DNA of 5,140 nt from an uncultured Clostridia bacterium. GTDB lineage: Bacteria; Bacillota; Clostridia; Lachnospirales; CAG-274. Below are positions 1 through 5,140 of this stretch, in pieces. The stretch covers positions 1-5,140 of the forward strand of contig CAMOYW010000109.1 of the NCBI GenBank assembly GCA_946630405.1. The letters run 5' to 3'. The position numbers and the translations under genes are program-made. The notes beneath the pieces are model-generated. The model was not told the DNA's origin. It ran no database searches and saw only the letters and a program-made list of their open reading frames with translations. The first letter of the stretch is position 1. Each line of letters opens with the position of its first letter.

Positions 1-1
1 A

Positions 2-1474
2 AAGAAGACCTCTCTCGGGTTTGCCAAAAAACGAGGCAGAGGGAGGGGCAGTACATCGCCTTATTTTGCTGTCGGTAAAAAGCAGATATTGCTTGTGGCT
101 TTGCTTTTAATTGTTGTGTTTGCAATTATTGTCAGAAAACCCATCATGCTTAAATATTATTCCGATAAACTTAATACCGTATCGGAAATAAAAGAGCGTG
201 TGGTTGCGGGAGGTATTACCGTAAACGGGAAAAGCTACAAAGGTTATACCGAAGAAAAGCTCAGAGAAACGCTTCAAAAGGACGGAGCGGAAGACATAGA
301 CCCCAATGCGATCGCCGTGGTGCTTGAAAGTGAGGACAAGTCCAAGAGCTACAGTTTTACTATGGATCAGCTCGGCGTAAAAAGAGATGTGGATTCGGTG
401 GTACAAAGTGTTATGAGCTATTCCGATACCGAACACGAAAAAGATATTTTGAGAAGACAGAAGGCTCTTAATGAAGGCGGCGTTGCCTTTGATACCCTTG
501 TGTACAGCAGAGACAAGGTTGAACAGGCTGTTTCCGATATTTCATCTCAAATATATGTGAAGGCTCAAAATGCTACGGAAGTTCGTCAAAACGGAGCTTT
601 TGTGGTTTCCGAAGCAAAAACGGGATATGAGATAGATTCCGAAGAGCTTACTCAAAGGATAATAGACCTTTTCGATAAGCATGAATTCGGCAAGACGCTT
701 TCTTTTGCAATAAAGGTGACGGAACCTACCGTAAAAACGGATGCTTTTGTGGGTGCCGATAAACTTATAGGTTCTTATTCAAGCACGTATTCGTCAAGCG
801 ATGTGAACAGAACTCAAAATCTGAGAAACGGGTGTGAAAAAATAAACGGAGTGATAGTTTACCCGGGAGAAGAATTTTCCACAAACGATCATTTCAATCC
901 CTGTACCGAAGAAAACGGCTGGGCAAATGCGGGGACCATCGTAGACGGGCAGATAGAAGACAGCATAGGCGGCGGTATGTGTCAGGTATCCACTATGCTG
1001 TATGATGCCTTGCTTGAAGCAGAGCTTCAAATAGTACAAAGGTATAATCATTCCATGAAAGTCGGGTATGCACCTTACGCTTTTGATGCAACTCTTGCGG
1101 GAGATTACAAGGACCTTAAATTTAAAAACGACACTTCAAAGCCGGTTTATATAGAAGCCTATCTTACATCGGGAAGGGTGTGTGTAAATATATACGGCGA
1201 GGAAGTGCATGAAGCTGGCAGGACCGTGGAACTTCGCAATGAACTTGTGGAGGTGACCGAACCGGGTGAACCCGTCAAGAAAAACGACAGTGATATGTAT
1301 GAAGGCGAAACGAGGGTCGTGCATGCACTCAATGGCTTGACATACGAGCTTTATAAAGATATATACGTAAACGGTGTATTTAAAGAAAGTGTTAAGGTAA
1401 ACACAAGCGTATACTCTCCCAGAAGAGAAACCACGTATGTAGGTATAAAACGAAGAAGTACTTCAAATGAATAA
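2..1474 (+). CDS. VanW family membrane-anchored cell-wall protein, 5' end outside the window
   Basis: The reading frame is open from the first bases to the TAA at 1472-1474 (490 visible residues), so the true start lies upstream. A TTG at 89 would start inside the membrane segment and has no ribosome binding site. Visible order: a Lys/Arg/Gly-rich cytoplasmic tail (residues 1-28), one hydrophobic helix (about 29-44), then an extracellular part. Residues about 65-235 resemble the YoaR-like putative peptidoglycan-binding domain (PG_binding_4) that often precedes VanW. The VanW domain spans about 259-400 and carries its hallmark GGGMCQVST (323-331, Cys327) and RYNHS (His350). The C-terminal 80 residues look like a divergent G5-type beta domain. 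The family is named after VanW of vanB-type vancomycin resistance clusters, but its biochemical role is unknown. No vanA/B/H/X ligase or dipeptidase genes are nearby, so resistance should not be inferred. Family assignment is secure; function is not. Confidence 0.9.
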   Translation, partial: KKTSLGFAKKRGRGRGSTSPYFAVGKKQILLVALLLIVVFAIIVRKPIMLKYYSDKLNTVSEIKERVVAGGITVNGKSYKGYTEEKLRETLQKDGAEDIDPNAIAVVLESEDKSKSYSFTMDQLGVKRDVDSVVQSVMSYSDTEHEKDILRRQKALNEGGVAFDTLVYSRDKVEQAVSDISSQIYVKAQNATEVRQNGAFVVSEAKTGYEIDSEELTQRIIDLFDKHEFGKTLSFAIKVTEPTVKTDAFVGADKLIGSYSSTYSSSDVNRTQNLRNGCEKINGVIVYPGEEFSTNDHFNPCTEENGWANAGTIVDGQIEDSIGGGMCQVSTMLYDALLEAELQIVQRYNHSMKVGYAPYAFDATLAGDYKDLKFKNDTSKPVYIEAYLTSGRVCVNIYGEEVHEAGRTVELRNELVEVTEPGEPVKKNDSDMYEGETRVVHALNGLTYELYKDIYVNGVFKESVKVNTSVYSPRRETTYVGIKRRSTSNE

Positions 1475-1480
1475 AGGAGA
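1473..1480 (+). promoter_or_regulatory. Ribosome binding site of the aminotransferase gene
   Basis: AAAGGAGA lies 7 bases before the ATG at 1488 and begins inside the stop codon of the VanW gene. It is a strong Shine-Dalgarno sequence and fixes the aminotransferase start. Its position across the gene junction fits a two-gene transcript. Confidence 0.85.
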
Positions 1481-1487
1481 TTTATAA

Positions 1488-2672
1488 ATGATTTCACAAA
1501 AAATGAAAAAACTTGTAGAAGGAAGTTCTGCAATAAGAGCCATGTTTGAAGAAGGAAAAAAGATGATCGCCGAAAGAGGAGAGGAAAACGTATTTGATTT
1601 TTCACTCGGTAATCCTTCGATCGTGCCTCCCGATACTGTTAAAAAAGCCATGCTTGATGTTATCGAAAACGAGGACACAATGACTCTTCACGGCTATATG
1701 AATAATGCGGGCTTTGAAAGCACAAGGCAGGCTCTTGCCGACAGCCTTAACAAACGCTTTAATGCAGGTGCGAAACTTGGCGATATTGTGGTTACGGTAG
1801 GCGCTGCGGGTGGTTTGAATGTGGCTCTTCGCTCACTTATAAATCCGGGTGAAGAAGTAATGATACTTGCTCCTTTCTTCGGTGAATATACCAACTACAT
1901 AGCAAACGTGGACGGAACTCCCGTTATAATAAGTCCCATGAAGGATTTCGGCATCAATATTACCGAAATAGAAGCTAAGATAACCGAAAAAACAAGGTGC
2001 ATAATTATAAATTCTCCCAACAATCCCACGGGTAGAGTTTATACGGAAGATGAGCTTAAATCACTTGCAGATTTGCTTGCCAAAAAGCAAAAAGAGTTTA
2101 AAACATCCATTTATATAATTGCCGATGAACCTTACAGGGAAATAGTTTTCGGAGGAAGAAAGGCACCTTTTATTCCTGCAATCTATCCCAATACCATAGT
2201 AGGTTACAGTTTTGCCAAAAGTCTTTCACTTCCCGGGGAAAGAATAGGATATATCTACCTTCCTAAGAGTGTGGATGATTATGACAATATTTTGGGAGCA
2301 ATGACCGTTGCAAACAGAATACTCGGCTTTGTAAATGCACCCAGCTTCATGCAAAAGGTAATTGAAAGGGTGGTAGACGAGACTGCCGACATTTCCGTTT
2401 ATGAGGATAATAAAAACGTTCTTTGCTCGGCTCTCAAAGAATACGGTTATGAACTTAACGAACCCCAGGGTACATTTTATGCTTTCCCCAAAAGTCCCAT
2501 TGAGGATGATAAAAAATTCTGTGCGGATGCAAAGGAATATGGACTTGTTATAGTACCCGGTTCAAGTTTCGGCGCTCCGGGTTATTTCAGGATCGCTTTT
2601 TGTGTAAAGCCTGAAAAGGTCAAGGCATCTTTACCCGCATTTAAAAAGGCTATCGAAAGATACAAAAAATAA
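1488..2672 (+). CDS. Pyridoxal-phosphate-dependent aminotransferase, class I/II
   Basis: 394 residues, the usual length for a fold-type I aspartate-aminotransferase-like enzyme; cytoplasmic, with no signal or membrane segment. Cofactor-site motifs are intact: VGAAGG (104-109, phosphate loop), SPNNPTG (176-182, Asn179), IADEPY (211-216, Asp213 to the pyridine nitrogen and Tyr216), SFAKSLSLPGERIGY (241-255, Schiff-base Lys244 and phosphate-binding Arg252), and YFRIAF (Arg368, the expected substrate carboxylate ligand). The enzyme should therefore be active in amino-group transfer to a 2-oxoacid. The substrate cannot be read from sequence; the SLGNPS and HGYMNNAGF signatures resemble a clostridial subgroup usually annotated only as aminotransferase. 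The ATG is well supported: GGAG at 1476-1479 stands 8 bases before it, overlapping the end of the VanW gene. The 13-base gap and lack of terminator or promoter suggest co-transcription with VanW. Confidence 0.95.
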   Translation: MISQKMKKLVEGSSAIRAMFEEGKKMIAERGEENVFDFSLGNPSIVPPDTVKKAMLDVIENEDTMTLHGYMNNAGFESTRQALADSLNKRFNAGAKLGDIVVTVGAAGGLNVALRSLINPGEEVMILAPFFGEYTNYIANVDGTPVIISPMKDFGINITEIEAKITEKTRCIIINSPNNPTGRVYTEDELKSLADLLAKKQKEFKTSIYIIADEPYREIVFGGRKAPFIPAIYPNTIVGYSFAKSLSLPGERIGYIYLPKSVDDYDNILGAMTVANRILGFVNAPSFMQKVIERVVDETADISVYEDNKNVLCSALKEYGYELNEPQGTFYAFPKSPIEDDKKFCADAKEYGLVIVPGSSFGAPGYFRIAFCVKPEKVKASLPAFKKAIERYKK

Positions 2673-2692
2673 GAAACTTATCAATTATAGGA

Positions 2693-2718
2693 AAAATATA
2701 AATCCACTCTTATATTTT
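2693..2718 (+). other. A/T-only inverted repeat between the aminotransferase and rpsU
   Basis: AAAATATAA (2693-2701) is perfectly complementary to TTATATTTT (2710-2718), with an 8-base spacer. It contains no G:C pair and no independent T-run follows, so it is a poor intrinsic terminator. It is nevertheless the only long stem after the aminotransferase stop. It also lies at the upstream edge of the rpsU promoter, where its AT content may serve as upstream-element DNA. Real structure or role is uncertain. Confidence 0.35.
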
Positions 2719-2739
2719 GCATAAAATTTAAAATAATGG

Positions 2740-2768
2740 TTGACTAAAATCTCTGTTTTGTGTATAAT
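2740..2768 (+). promoter_or_regulatory. Sigma-A type promoter of rpsU-yqeY
   Basis: A -35 box TTGACT (2740-2745, five of six consensus bases) and a perfect -10 box TATAAT (2763-2768) are separated by exactly 17 bases. Just upstream, about 2716-2737, the DNA is very AT-rich with A- and T-runs, like an UP element. Expected transcription start is about 2774-2776. This is the strongest promoter visible in the window, as expected for a ribosomal protein gene. It also shows that the upstream part of the rpsU open frame, from 2760, is not coding. Confidence 0.9.
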
Positions 2769-2774
2769 GTAATG

Positions 2775-2799
2775 GTGTTTTGTTGCTTTTGCAACACAC
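2775..2799 (+). promoter_or_regulatory. Hairpin at the predicted 5' end of the rpsU transcript
   Basis: GTGT (2775-2778) pairs with ACAC (2796-2799) and GTTGC (2782-2786) pairs with GCAAC (2791-2795), closing a TTTT loop, with a three-base bulge (2779-2781) on the 5' side. The stem begins almost exactly at the start site predicted from the -10 box. A second GCAAC copy (2806-2810) directly abuts the Shine-Dalgarno and could compete for GTTGC. It may stabilise the mRNA 5' end or serve as a leader control element; both roles are inference. Confidence 0.45.
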
Positions 2800-2811
2800 A
2801 TATATGCAACC

Positions 2812-2821
2812 GGAGGGAGGG
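2812..2821 (+). promoter_or_regulatory. Tandem overlapping Shine-Dalgarno of rpsU
   Basis: GGAGGGAGGG contains two overlapping GGAGG units (2812-2816 and 2816-2820), standing 12 and 8 bases before the GTG at 2829. The second is ideally spaced. This decides the rpsU start against the upstream in-frame GTG at 2760, which sits inside the promoter. Confidence 0.9.
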
Positions 2822-2828
2822 AAGAATT

Positions 2829-3005
2829 GTGTCTGAGGTTAGAGTAAAAGAAAACGAATCTTTAGATAGTGCTCTTCGCCGTTTTAAGAGAAGCTGTGCT
2901 AAGGCAGGCATCATGGGCGAAGTTCGTAAGAGAGAGCACTATGATAAGCCGAGCGTTAAGCGTAAGAAGAAAAGCGAGGCTGCAAGGAAGCGTAAGTATA
3001 ACTGA
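2829..3005 (+). CDS. rpsU: 30S ribosomal protein bS21
   Basis: 58 residues, the normal size of Gram-positive S21. The product is a small, very basic protein of the 30S platform near the 3' end of 16S rRNA, where the anti-Shine-Dalgarno lies, and it assists mRNA engagement. The sequence matches the family throughout: VRVKENESLDSALRRFKR (residues 4-21), the central KREHYDKPS, then a Lys/Arg tail KRKKKSEAARKRK typical of Firmicutes. The start is GTG at 2829, set by the tandem GGAGG at 2812-2820. The open frame extends upstream to 2760, but that extension runs over the -10 box and leader and gives a Cys-rich sequence unlike S21. It is transcribed from the promoter at 2740-2768 and followed after 79 bases by yqeY, a linkage also known in Bacillus subtilis. 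Confidence 0.97.
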   Translation: MSEVRVKENESLDSALRRFKRSCAKAGIMGEVRKREHYDKPSVKRKKKSEAARKRKYN

Positions 3006-3018
3006 TAGAATATCTATC
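3004..3018 (+). other. Short hairpin overlapping the rpsU stop codon
   Basis: GATAG (3004-3008) pairs perfectly with CTATC (3014-3018), and A3009 may also pair with T3013. No T-run follows, so it is not a terminator. It lies at the start of the 79-base rpsU-yqeY gap, which otherwise holds only AT-rich sequence and the yqeY ribosome binding site (AAGAAGG, 3071-3077). It could be chance or could mark a processing or stability point. Confidence 0.25.
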
Positions 3019-3084
3019 CGGCTTTGATACTTATGTTTGCACGGTTAATTTTTAAGGATTTATTTTAAATAAGAAGGTTTTTTA

Positions 3085-3531
3085 ATGTCTTTAAAACAGG
3101 ACTTATTTAATGACCTGAAAACTGCCATGAAGGATAAGGACACCGTAAGGAAAGAAGTTATCCAGATGGTCAGGGCAGGTGTACTTCAGGTCGAAAAGGA
3201 TAATAAAATTACCGAGCTTGATGATCAAGGGGTGCAGAGCGTTATCTCCAAGGAGATAAAGAAGCTTAAGGATGTGATACCCGATTTTGAAAGGGGTGGC
3301 AGAGCAGACCTTGTTCAGGAAGCAAACAAAAAGCTTGAGATTCTGACGGCTTATCTTCCCGAGCAACTGTCAGAGGATCAAATAAAGGAAATTATTGCAC
3401 AGGCAGTGAAGGACTGCGGTGCGGTATCCATGAAGGATATGGGTAAGGTTATGGGCATTGTTACAAAGAAAACTGCTGGCAGTGCCGATAACAAGGTAGT
3501 AAGTGCTCTTGTAAAGGCAGCACTTGCTTAA
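3085..3531 (+). CDS. yqeY: GatB/YqeY domain-containing protein
   Basis: 148 residues, the full length of YqeY. It is a soluble, all-helical protein: an N-terminal helical part (MSLKQDLFNDLKTAMKDKD, residues 1-19, then RKEVIQMVRA) and a C-terminal region (about 85-148: LEILTAYLPEQLSEDQI, then MKDMGKVMGIVTKK, ending SALVKAALA) related to the C-terminal tail domain of GatB, the amidotransferase subunit that contacts misacylated tRNA. A role with tRNA is inferred from that homology; the function of stand-alone YqeY is not settled. The start is supported by AAGAAGG (3071-3077) seven bases before the ATG. No convincing promoter lies in the gap after rpsU, so it is probably co-transcribed with rpsU. 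A terminator follows the gene. Confidence 0.95.
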   Translation: MSLKQDLFNDLKTAMKDKDTVRKEVIQMVRAGVLQVEKDNKITELDDQGVQSVISKEIKKLKDVIPDFERGGRADLVQEANKKLEILTAYLPEQLSEDQIKEIIAQAVKDCGAVSMKDMGKVMGIVTKKTAGSADNKVVSALVKAALA

Positions 3532-3545
3532 GGAATGAAAATTCC
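3532..3545 (+). other. GNRA-type tetraloop hairpin directly after the yqeY stop
   Basis: GGAAT (3532-3536) and ATTCC (3541-3545) form a perfect 5-bp stem closed by the loop GAAA, a stable GNRA tetraloop, beginning at the base after the yqeY TAA. No T-run follows. It may protect or shape the 3' end of the rpsU-yqeY mRNA together with the terminator 28 bases further on. Its small size means chance cannot be excluded. Confidence 0.35.
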
Positions 3546-3572
3546 CTGAGATCCAAAAGATACTCCTATACG

Positions 3573-3611
3573 GCAGACCTTTTAGTGTGTAGCTATGAGG
3601 TCTGCTTTTTT
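3573..3611 (+). terminator. Rho-independent terminator after yqeY
   Basis: GCAGACCT (3573-3580) pairs with AGGTCTGC (3598-3605) in an 8-bp perfect stem, extended by a T:G pair (3581/3597) and an inner TAG/CTA pairing (3583-3585 with 3593-3595). Six T residues follow (3606-3611). This is a standard intrinsic terminator ending the rpsU-yqeY unit. The ribosome binding site of the next gene begins only four bases after the T-run. Confidence 0.9.
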
Positions 3612-3628
3612 ATTGAAAGGACTCTAAT

Positions 3629-4642
3629 ATGAAGAAGAAAACAGCTTTGCTTTTAATGTTATGTGGGCTTATGTTTCCCGTTAATGCTATGGCAATTGAT
3701 ATAAAGGTAAATGAGGCACTTTTGGAGCTTGATACTCCTCCCGTATTAAAGGACAGCAGGATATATGTGCCCTTTAGAGATATAGCGCAAAGTATAGGGG
3801 CCGAAGTTGAGTGGGAACCTAAAACAAAGACCGTTACAGCCGTAAGGTCGGGATTGACCGTAAGCTTCAGGATAGGCGATACCTCTATAAAGGCGGGCGG
3901 TAAGGCGGTAAATGCCGAAGCCCCCGTAATACTTGAAAACAGCAGGACACTTGTGCCTTTAAGAGCTTTCACAGAAATGTTCGGAGCAACGGTCGATTGG
4001 GACGACAAAACAAAGACAGCAAGTATCAATATAGACAGACCCGAAAGCCTTGCAACAGGCTCTGCGTACAGAGAAGTGAGCCTTAAAGTAGAAGATAACG
4101 GTGTGACTGCCACATCGGTATATCCGAGCTTTACGGGTAATGATGCGGTTACAAATACTATCCTTACCGATGCAAAGAAACACCTTGATGCAGCCGTTGC
4201 CGAGCTTGCTGCAAGTAAGGAAGAAGGTGCTACGGCAATATATTCATCCGATTATGAGGTTAAATACAGCGACAACAGGTTAATTTCTCTGCTTGCCACT
4301 CATATGATGGGGTTTAGCGGTGCAGCTCATCCTACTTCGTTTTTTACTTGCCTTAATATCGACACGGTGACGGGAAAGGTGCTTTCTGCAAATGAACTTA
4401 TGGGTGAAGGATATGATGTTAAGGAAAAGGCGGTAAATGCGTTTACCAAAATTATAGACTCGGAACCCGATTACGGTTTTTTTGAAGATGCAAAGGAAGA
4501 ACTTGCAAATATCGAGGACTTTACTTTTTTTGTAAACAAAGAAGGAAAAATTGAGTTTGTGCTTGACGATACGGTTATTGCACCTCATGCTGCGGGAGCT
4601 GTTTTTGCACCTACCGAGGATAAAGTGAAATATAAGGGATGA
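3629..4642 (+). CDS. Secreted stalk-domain protein with C-terminal DUF4163/DUF3298 region
   Basis: 337 residues. Residues 1-22 are a signal peptide: MKKK, a hydrophobic core, and an AMA site suggesting cleavage before Ile23. Residues about 24-136 form a copper-amine-oxidase N-terminal-like domain (Cu_amine_oxidN1), built from two similar halves with SRxxVPxR and a KTKT strand turn. In bacteria this is generally an envelope stalk or binding module, not an oxidase, and no catalytic oxidase domain is present. Residues about 146-330 match the DUF4163/DUF3298 pair found in the lysozyme-sensing anti-sigma factor RsiV and the deacetylase PdaC: GFSGAAHP (228-235), NIDTVTGK (243-250), and the APHAAGAVFAP ending (318-328). 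No polysaccharide deacetylase domain or transmembrane helix follows, so it is probably an exported wall-associated or free protein; ligand unknown. GAAAGGA (3615-3621) lies seven bases before the ATG. The stop overlaps the tilS start. Confidence 0.88.
   Translation: MKKKTALLLMLCGLMFPVNAMAIDIKVNEALLELDTPPVLKDSRIYVPFRDIAQSIGAEVEWEPKTKTVTAVRSGLTVSFRIGDTSIKAGGKAVNAEAPVILENSRTLVPLRAFTEMFGATVDWDDKTKTASINIDRPESLATGSAYREVSLKVEDNGVTATSVYPSFTGNDAVTNTILTDAKKHLDAAVAELAASKEEGATAIYSSDYEVKYSDNRLISLLATHMMGFSGAAHPTSFFTCLNIDTVTGKVLSANELMGEGYDVKEKAVNAFTKIIDSEPDYGFFEDAKEELANIEDFTFFVNKEGKIEFVLDDTVIAPHAAGAVFAPTEDKVKYKG
3734..3844 (+). repeat. First half-repeat of the stalk domain
   Basis: Residues 36-72 (TPPVLKDSRIYVPFRDIAQS through the KTKTVTAV strand) match residues 97-135 of the same protein. 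Shared positions are PVL/PVIL, the SR pair, VP.R, GA.V.W and KTKT. The resemblance is still visible in DNA, where both copies contain CAGCAGGA and TGTGCC at equivalent places. This is an ancient intragenic duplication typical of the domain family. Confidence 0.8.
3917..4033 (+). repeat. Second half-repeat of the stalk domain
   Basis: Residues 97-135 (EAPVILENSRTLVPLRAF through KTKTASINI) are the partner of the repeat encoded at 3734-3844. The spacing between the copies is about 61 residues, as expected for the two beta-alpha-beta halves of the copper-amine-oxidase N-terminal-like fold. Confidence 0.8.
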
Positions 4643-5140
4643 AATACAGTGCTTTGCTTCTTGAAGGAGCAAAAAAATACATAAAAGAGACCGATATGCT
4701 TTCGGACGGAGAATGTGTTACTCTCGGACTTTCGGGAGGAGCGGATTCGTCGGCACTTTTGTATGTACTTTCAATTCTCGGCTATAATGTTAAAGCGGTA
4801 CATGTCAATCACCAAATAAGAGGGGATGAGGCAAAAGAAGATGAAGAGTTTTCCCGATTGCTTGCCGAAAGATTCGGAGCCGAGTTTTATTCCTTTTCTT
4901 ATTTTGTGGAGGCTCTTGCCAAAGAACACGGAAAAAGTGTTGAAGAAGAGGGAAGAAGGGTAAGATATCAAGCTTTTGAAAGTGTTGCAAACGGCGGTAA
5001 AATTGCTGTTGCACACAATAAAAACGACAATGCCGAAACCGTTATAATGCGGCTGATAAGGGGAACGGGATTAAAAGGACTTTGCGGCATACCTTCCGTA
5101 AGAGGAAATATAGTGCGCCCCCTACTTTTTGCCGACAGGG
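4639..5140 (+). CDS. tilS: tRNA(Ile)-lysidine synthase, 3' end outside the window
   Basis: 167 residues are visible; the full protein is usually over 400, so the C-terminal substrate-binding domains are missing. TilS uses ATP to attach lysine to C34 of the CAU-anticodon tRNA-Ile, making lysidine so that the tRNA reads AUA as isoleucine. The N-type ATP pyrophosphatase P-loop SGGADS is at residues 32-37. HVNHQIRG (55-62), EEEGRRVRY (102-110), AHNKNDNAET (125-134) and RLIRGTGLKGLCGI (138-151) are the other hallmark TilS blocks, ending in RPLL (160-163). The start ATG overlaps the preceding stop as ATGA. The nearest Shine-Dalgarno-like AAGGG abuts the ATG with no spacer, so translation probably relies on coupling to the upstream gene. 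A later ATG at 4696 would leave only 12 residues before the P-loop and is less likely. The upstream genome is rich in ATA codons, which fits the need for this enzyme. Confidence 0.97.
   Translation, partial: MKYSALLLEGAKKYIKETDMLSDGECVTLGLSGGADSSALLYVLSILGYNVKAVHVNHQIRGDEAKEDEEFSRLLAERFGAEFYSFSYFVEALAKEHGKSVEEEGRRVRYQAFESVANGGKIAVAHNKNDNAETVIMRLIRGTGLKGLCGIPSVRGNIVRPLLFADR

Noticed and set aside
89..91. TTG as the start of the VanW gene
   Set aside because: It falls within the membrane helix, has no Shine-Dalgarno, and the frame is open upstream with a typical basic cytoplasmic tail. The GGGAGG at about 40-47 is followed by no in-frame start at a workable distance.
3037..3066. A possible promoter before yqeY (TTGCAC, 18 bp, TATTTT)
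   Set aside because: It matches only three of six bases at -35 and four of six at -10, and the start site would fall at the yqeY Shine-Dalgarno. Co-transcription with rpsU is the simpler reading.
3532..3611. A riboswitch or attenuator before the stalk-domain gene
   Set aside because: I looked for an antiterminator, meaning an upstream copy able to pair with GCAGACCT or AGGTCTGC, and for known aptamer or T-box features, and found none. The terminator is best read as the end of rpsU-yqeY.
3610..4113. A 167-codon open frame on the minus strand opposite the stalk-domain gene
   Set aside because: It lies antisense to a gene with clear domain matches, has no recognisable family, and its 3' part runs over the signal-peptide region and terminator tail. 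It is a shadow of the codon use on the other strand.
4696..4698. Internal ATG as an alternative start of tilS
   Set aside because: It would leave only 12 residues before SGGADS and has no clear ribosome binding site. The ATG at 4639 gives a normal helix before the P-loop and an ATGA overlap.
4805..5014. Open frame of 69 codons overlapping tilS in another frame on the + strand
   Set aside because: TilS is strongly supported by all its motifs in its own frame. The overlapping frame is Gln/His/Phe-rich with no family resemblance.
1..5140. Mobile elements, CRISPR arrays, tRNA or rRNA genes, or a novel defence system
   Set aside because: No transposase or integrase, regularly spaced repeats, terminal inverted repeats, cloverleaf sequences or defence-type domains were seen. 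All long coding regions fall into known housekeeping or envelope families with uniform base composition.

Overview
The window looks like an ordinary housekeeping stretch of a low-to-moderate GC (roughly 40%) Gram-positive chromosome, most likely a member of the Clostridia. The evidence is the Firmicutes-type 58-residue ribosomal protein S21 gene followed by yqeY, strong AGGAGG-like ribosome binding sites, frequent ATA and AGA/AGG codons, and cell-envelope families common in Clostridia (VanW, copper-amine-oxidase-type stalk domain, DUF4163/DUF3298). All six genes lie on the + strand. I see no mobile element, CRISPR array, tRNA or rRNA. A species cannot be named from this sequence alone.

Layout. 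(1) Positions 2-1474 hold a membrane-anchored VanW-family protein whose 5' end lies outside the window. (2) Thirteen bases later, 1488-2672 encodes a fold-type I PLP aminotransferase, probably in the same transcript. (3) The gap 2673-2828 holds an A/T-only inverted repeat, a near-consensus sigma-A promoter (TTGACT, 17 bp, TATAAT) and a leader with a hairpin. It drives rpsU (2829-3005, GTG start) and then yqeY (3085-3531). (4) A clear intrinsic terminator (3573-3611) closes that unit. (5) Only a few bases after it come a secreted stalk-domain/DUF3298 protein (3629-4642) and tilS (4639 to the window end), which overlap by ATGA and are therefore probably translationally coupled.

How they fit together. 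rpsU, yqeY and tilS belong to translation: a ribosomal protein, a GatB-related tRNA-associated domain protein, and the enzyme that makes lysidine in the AUA-reading tRNA-Ile. The VanW and stalk-domain proteins act outside the membrane, probably at the cell wall. The aminotransferase is amino-acid metabolism of unknown substrate. I find no convincing new multi-gene system. The points most worth a second look are the rpsU leader RNA (a hairpin at the predicted transcript 5' end, with a competing GCAAC copy beside the Shine-Dalgarno) and the terminator placed directly before the stalk-domain/tilS pair with no visible promoter in between.
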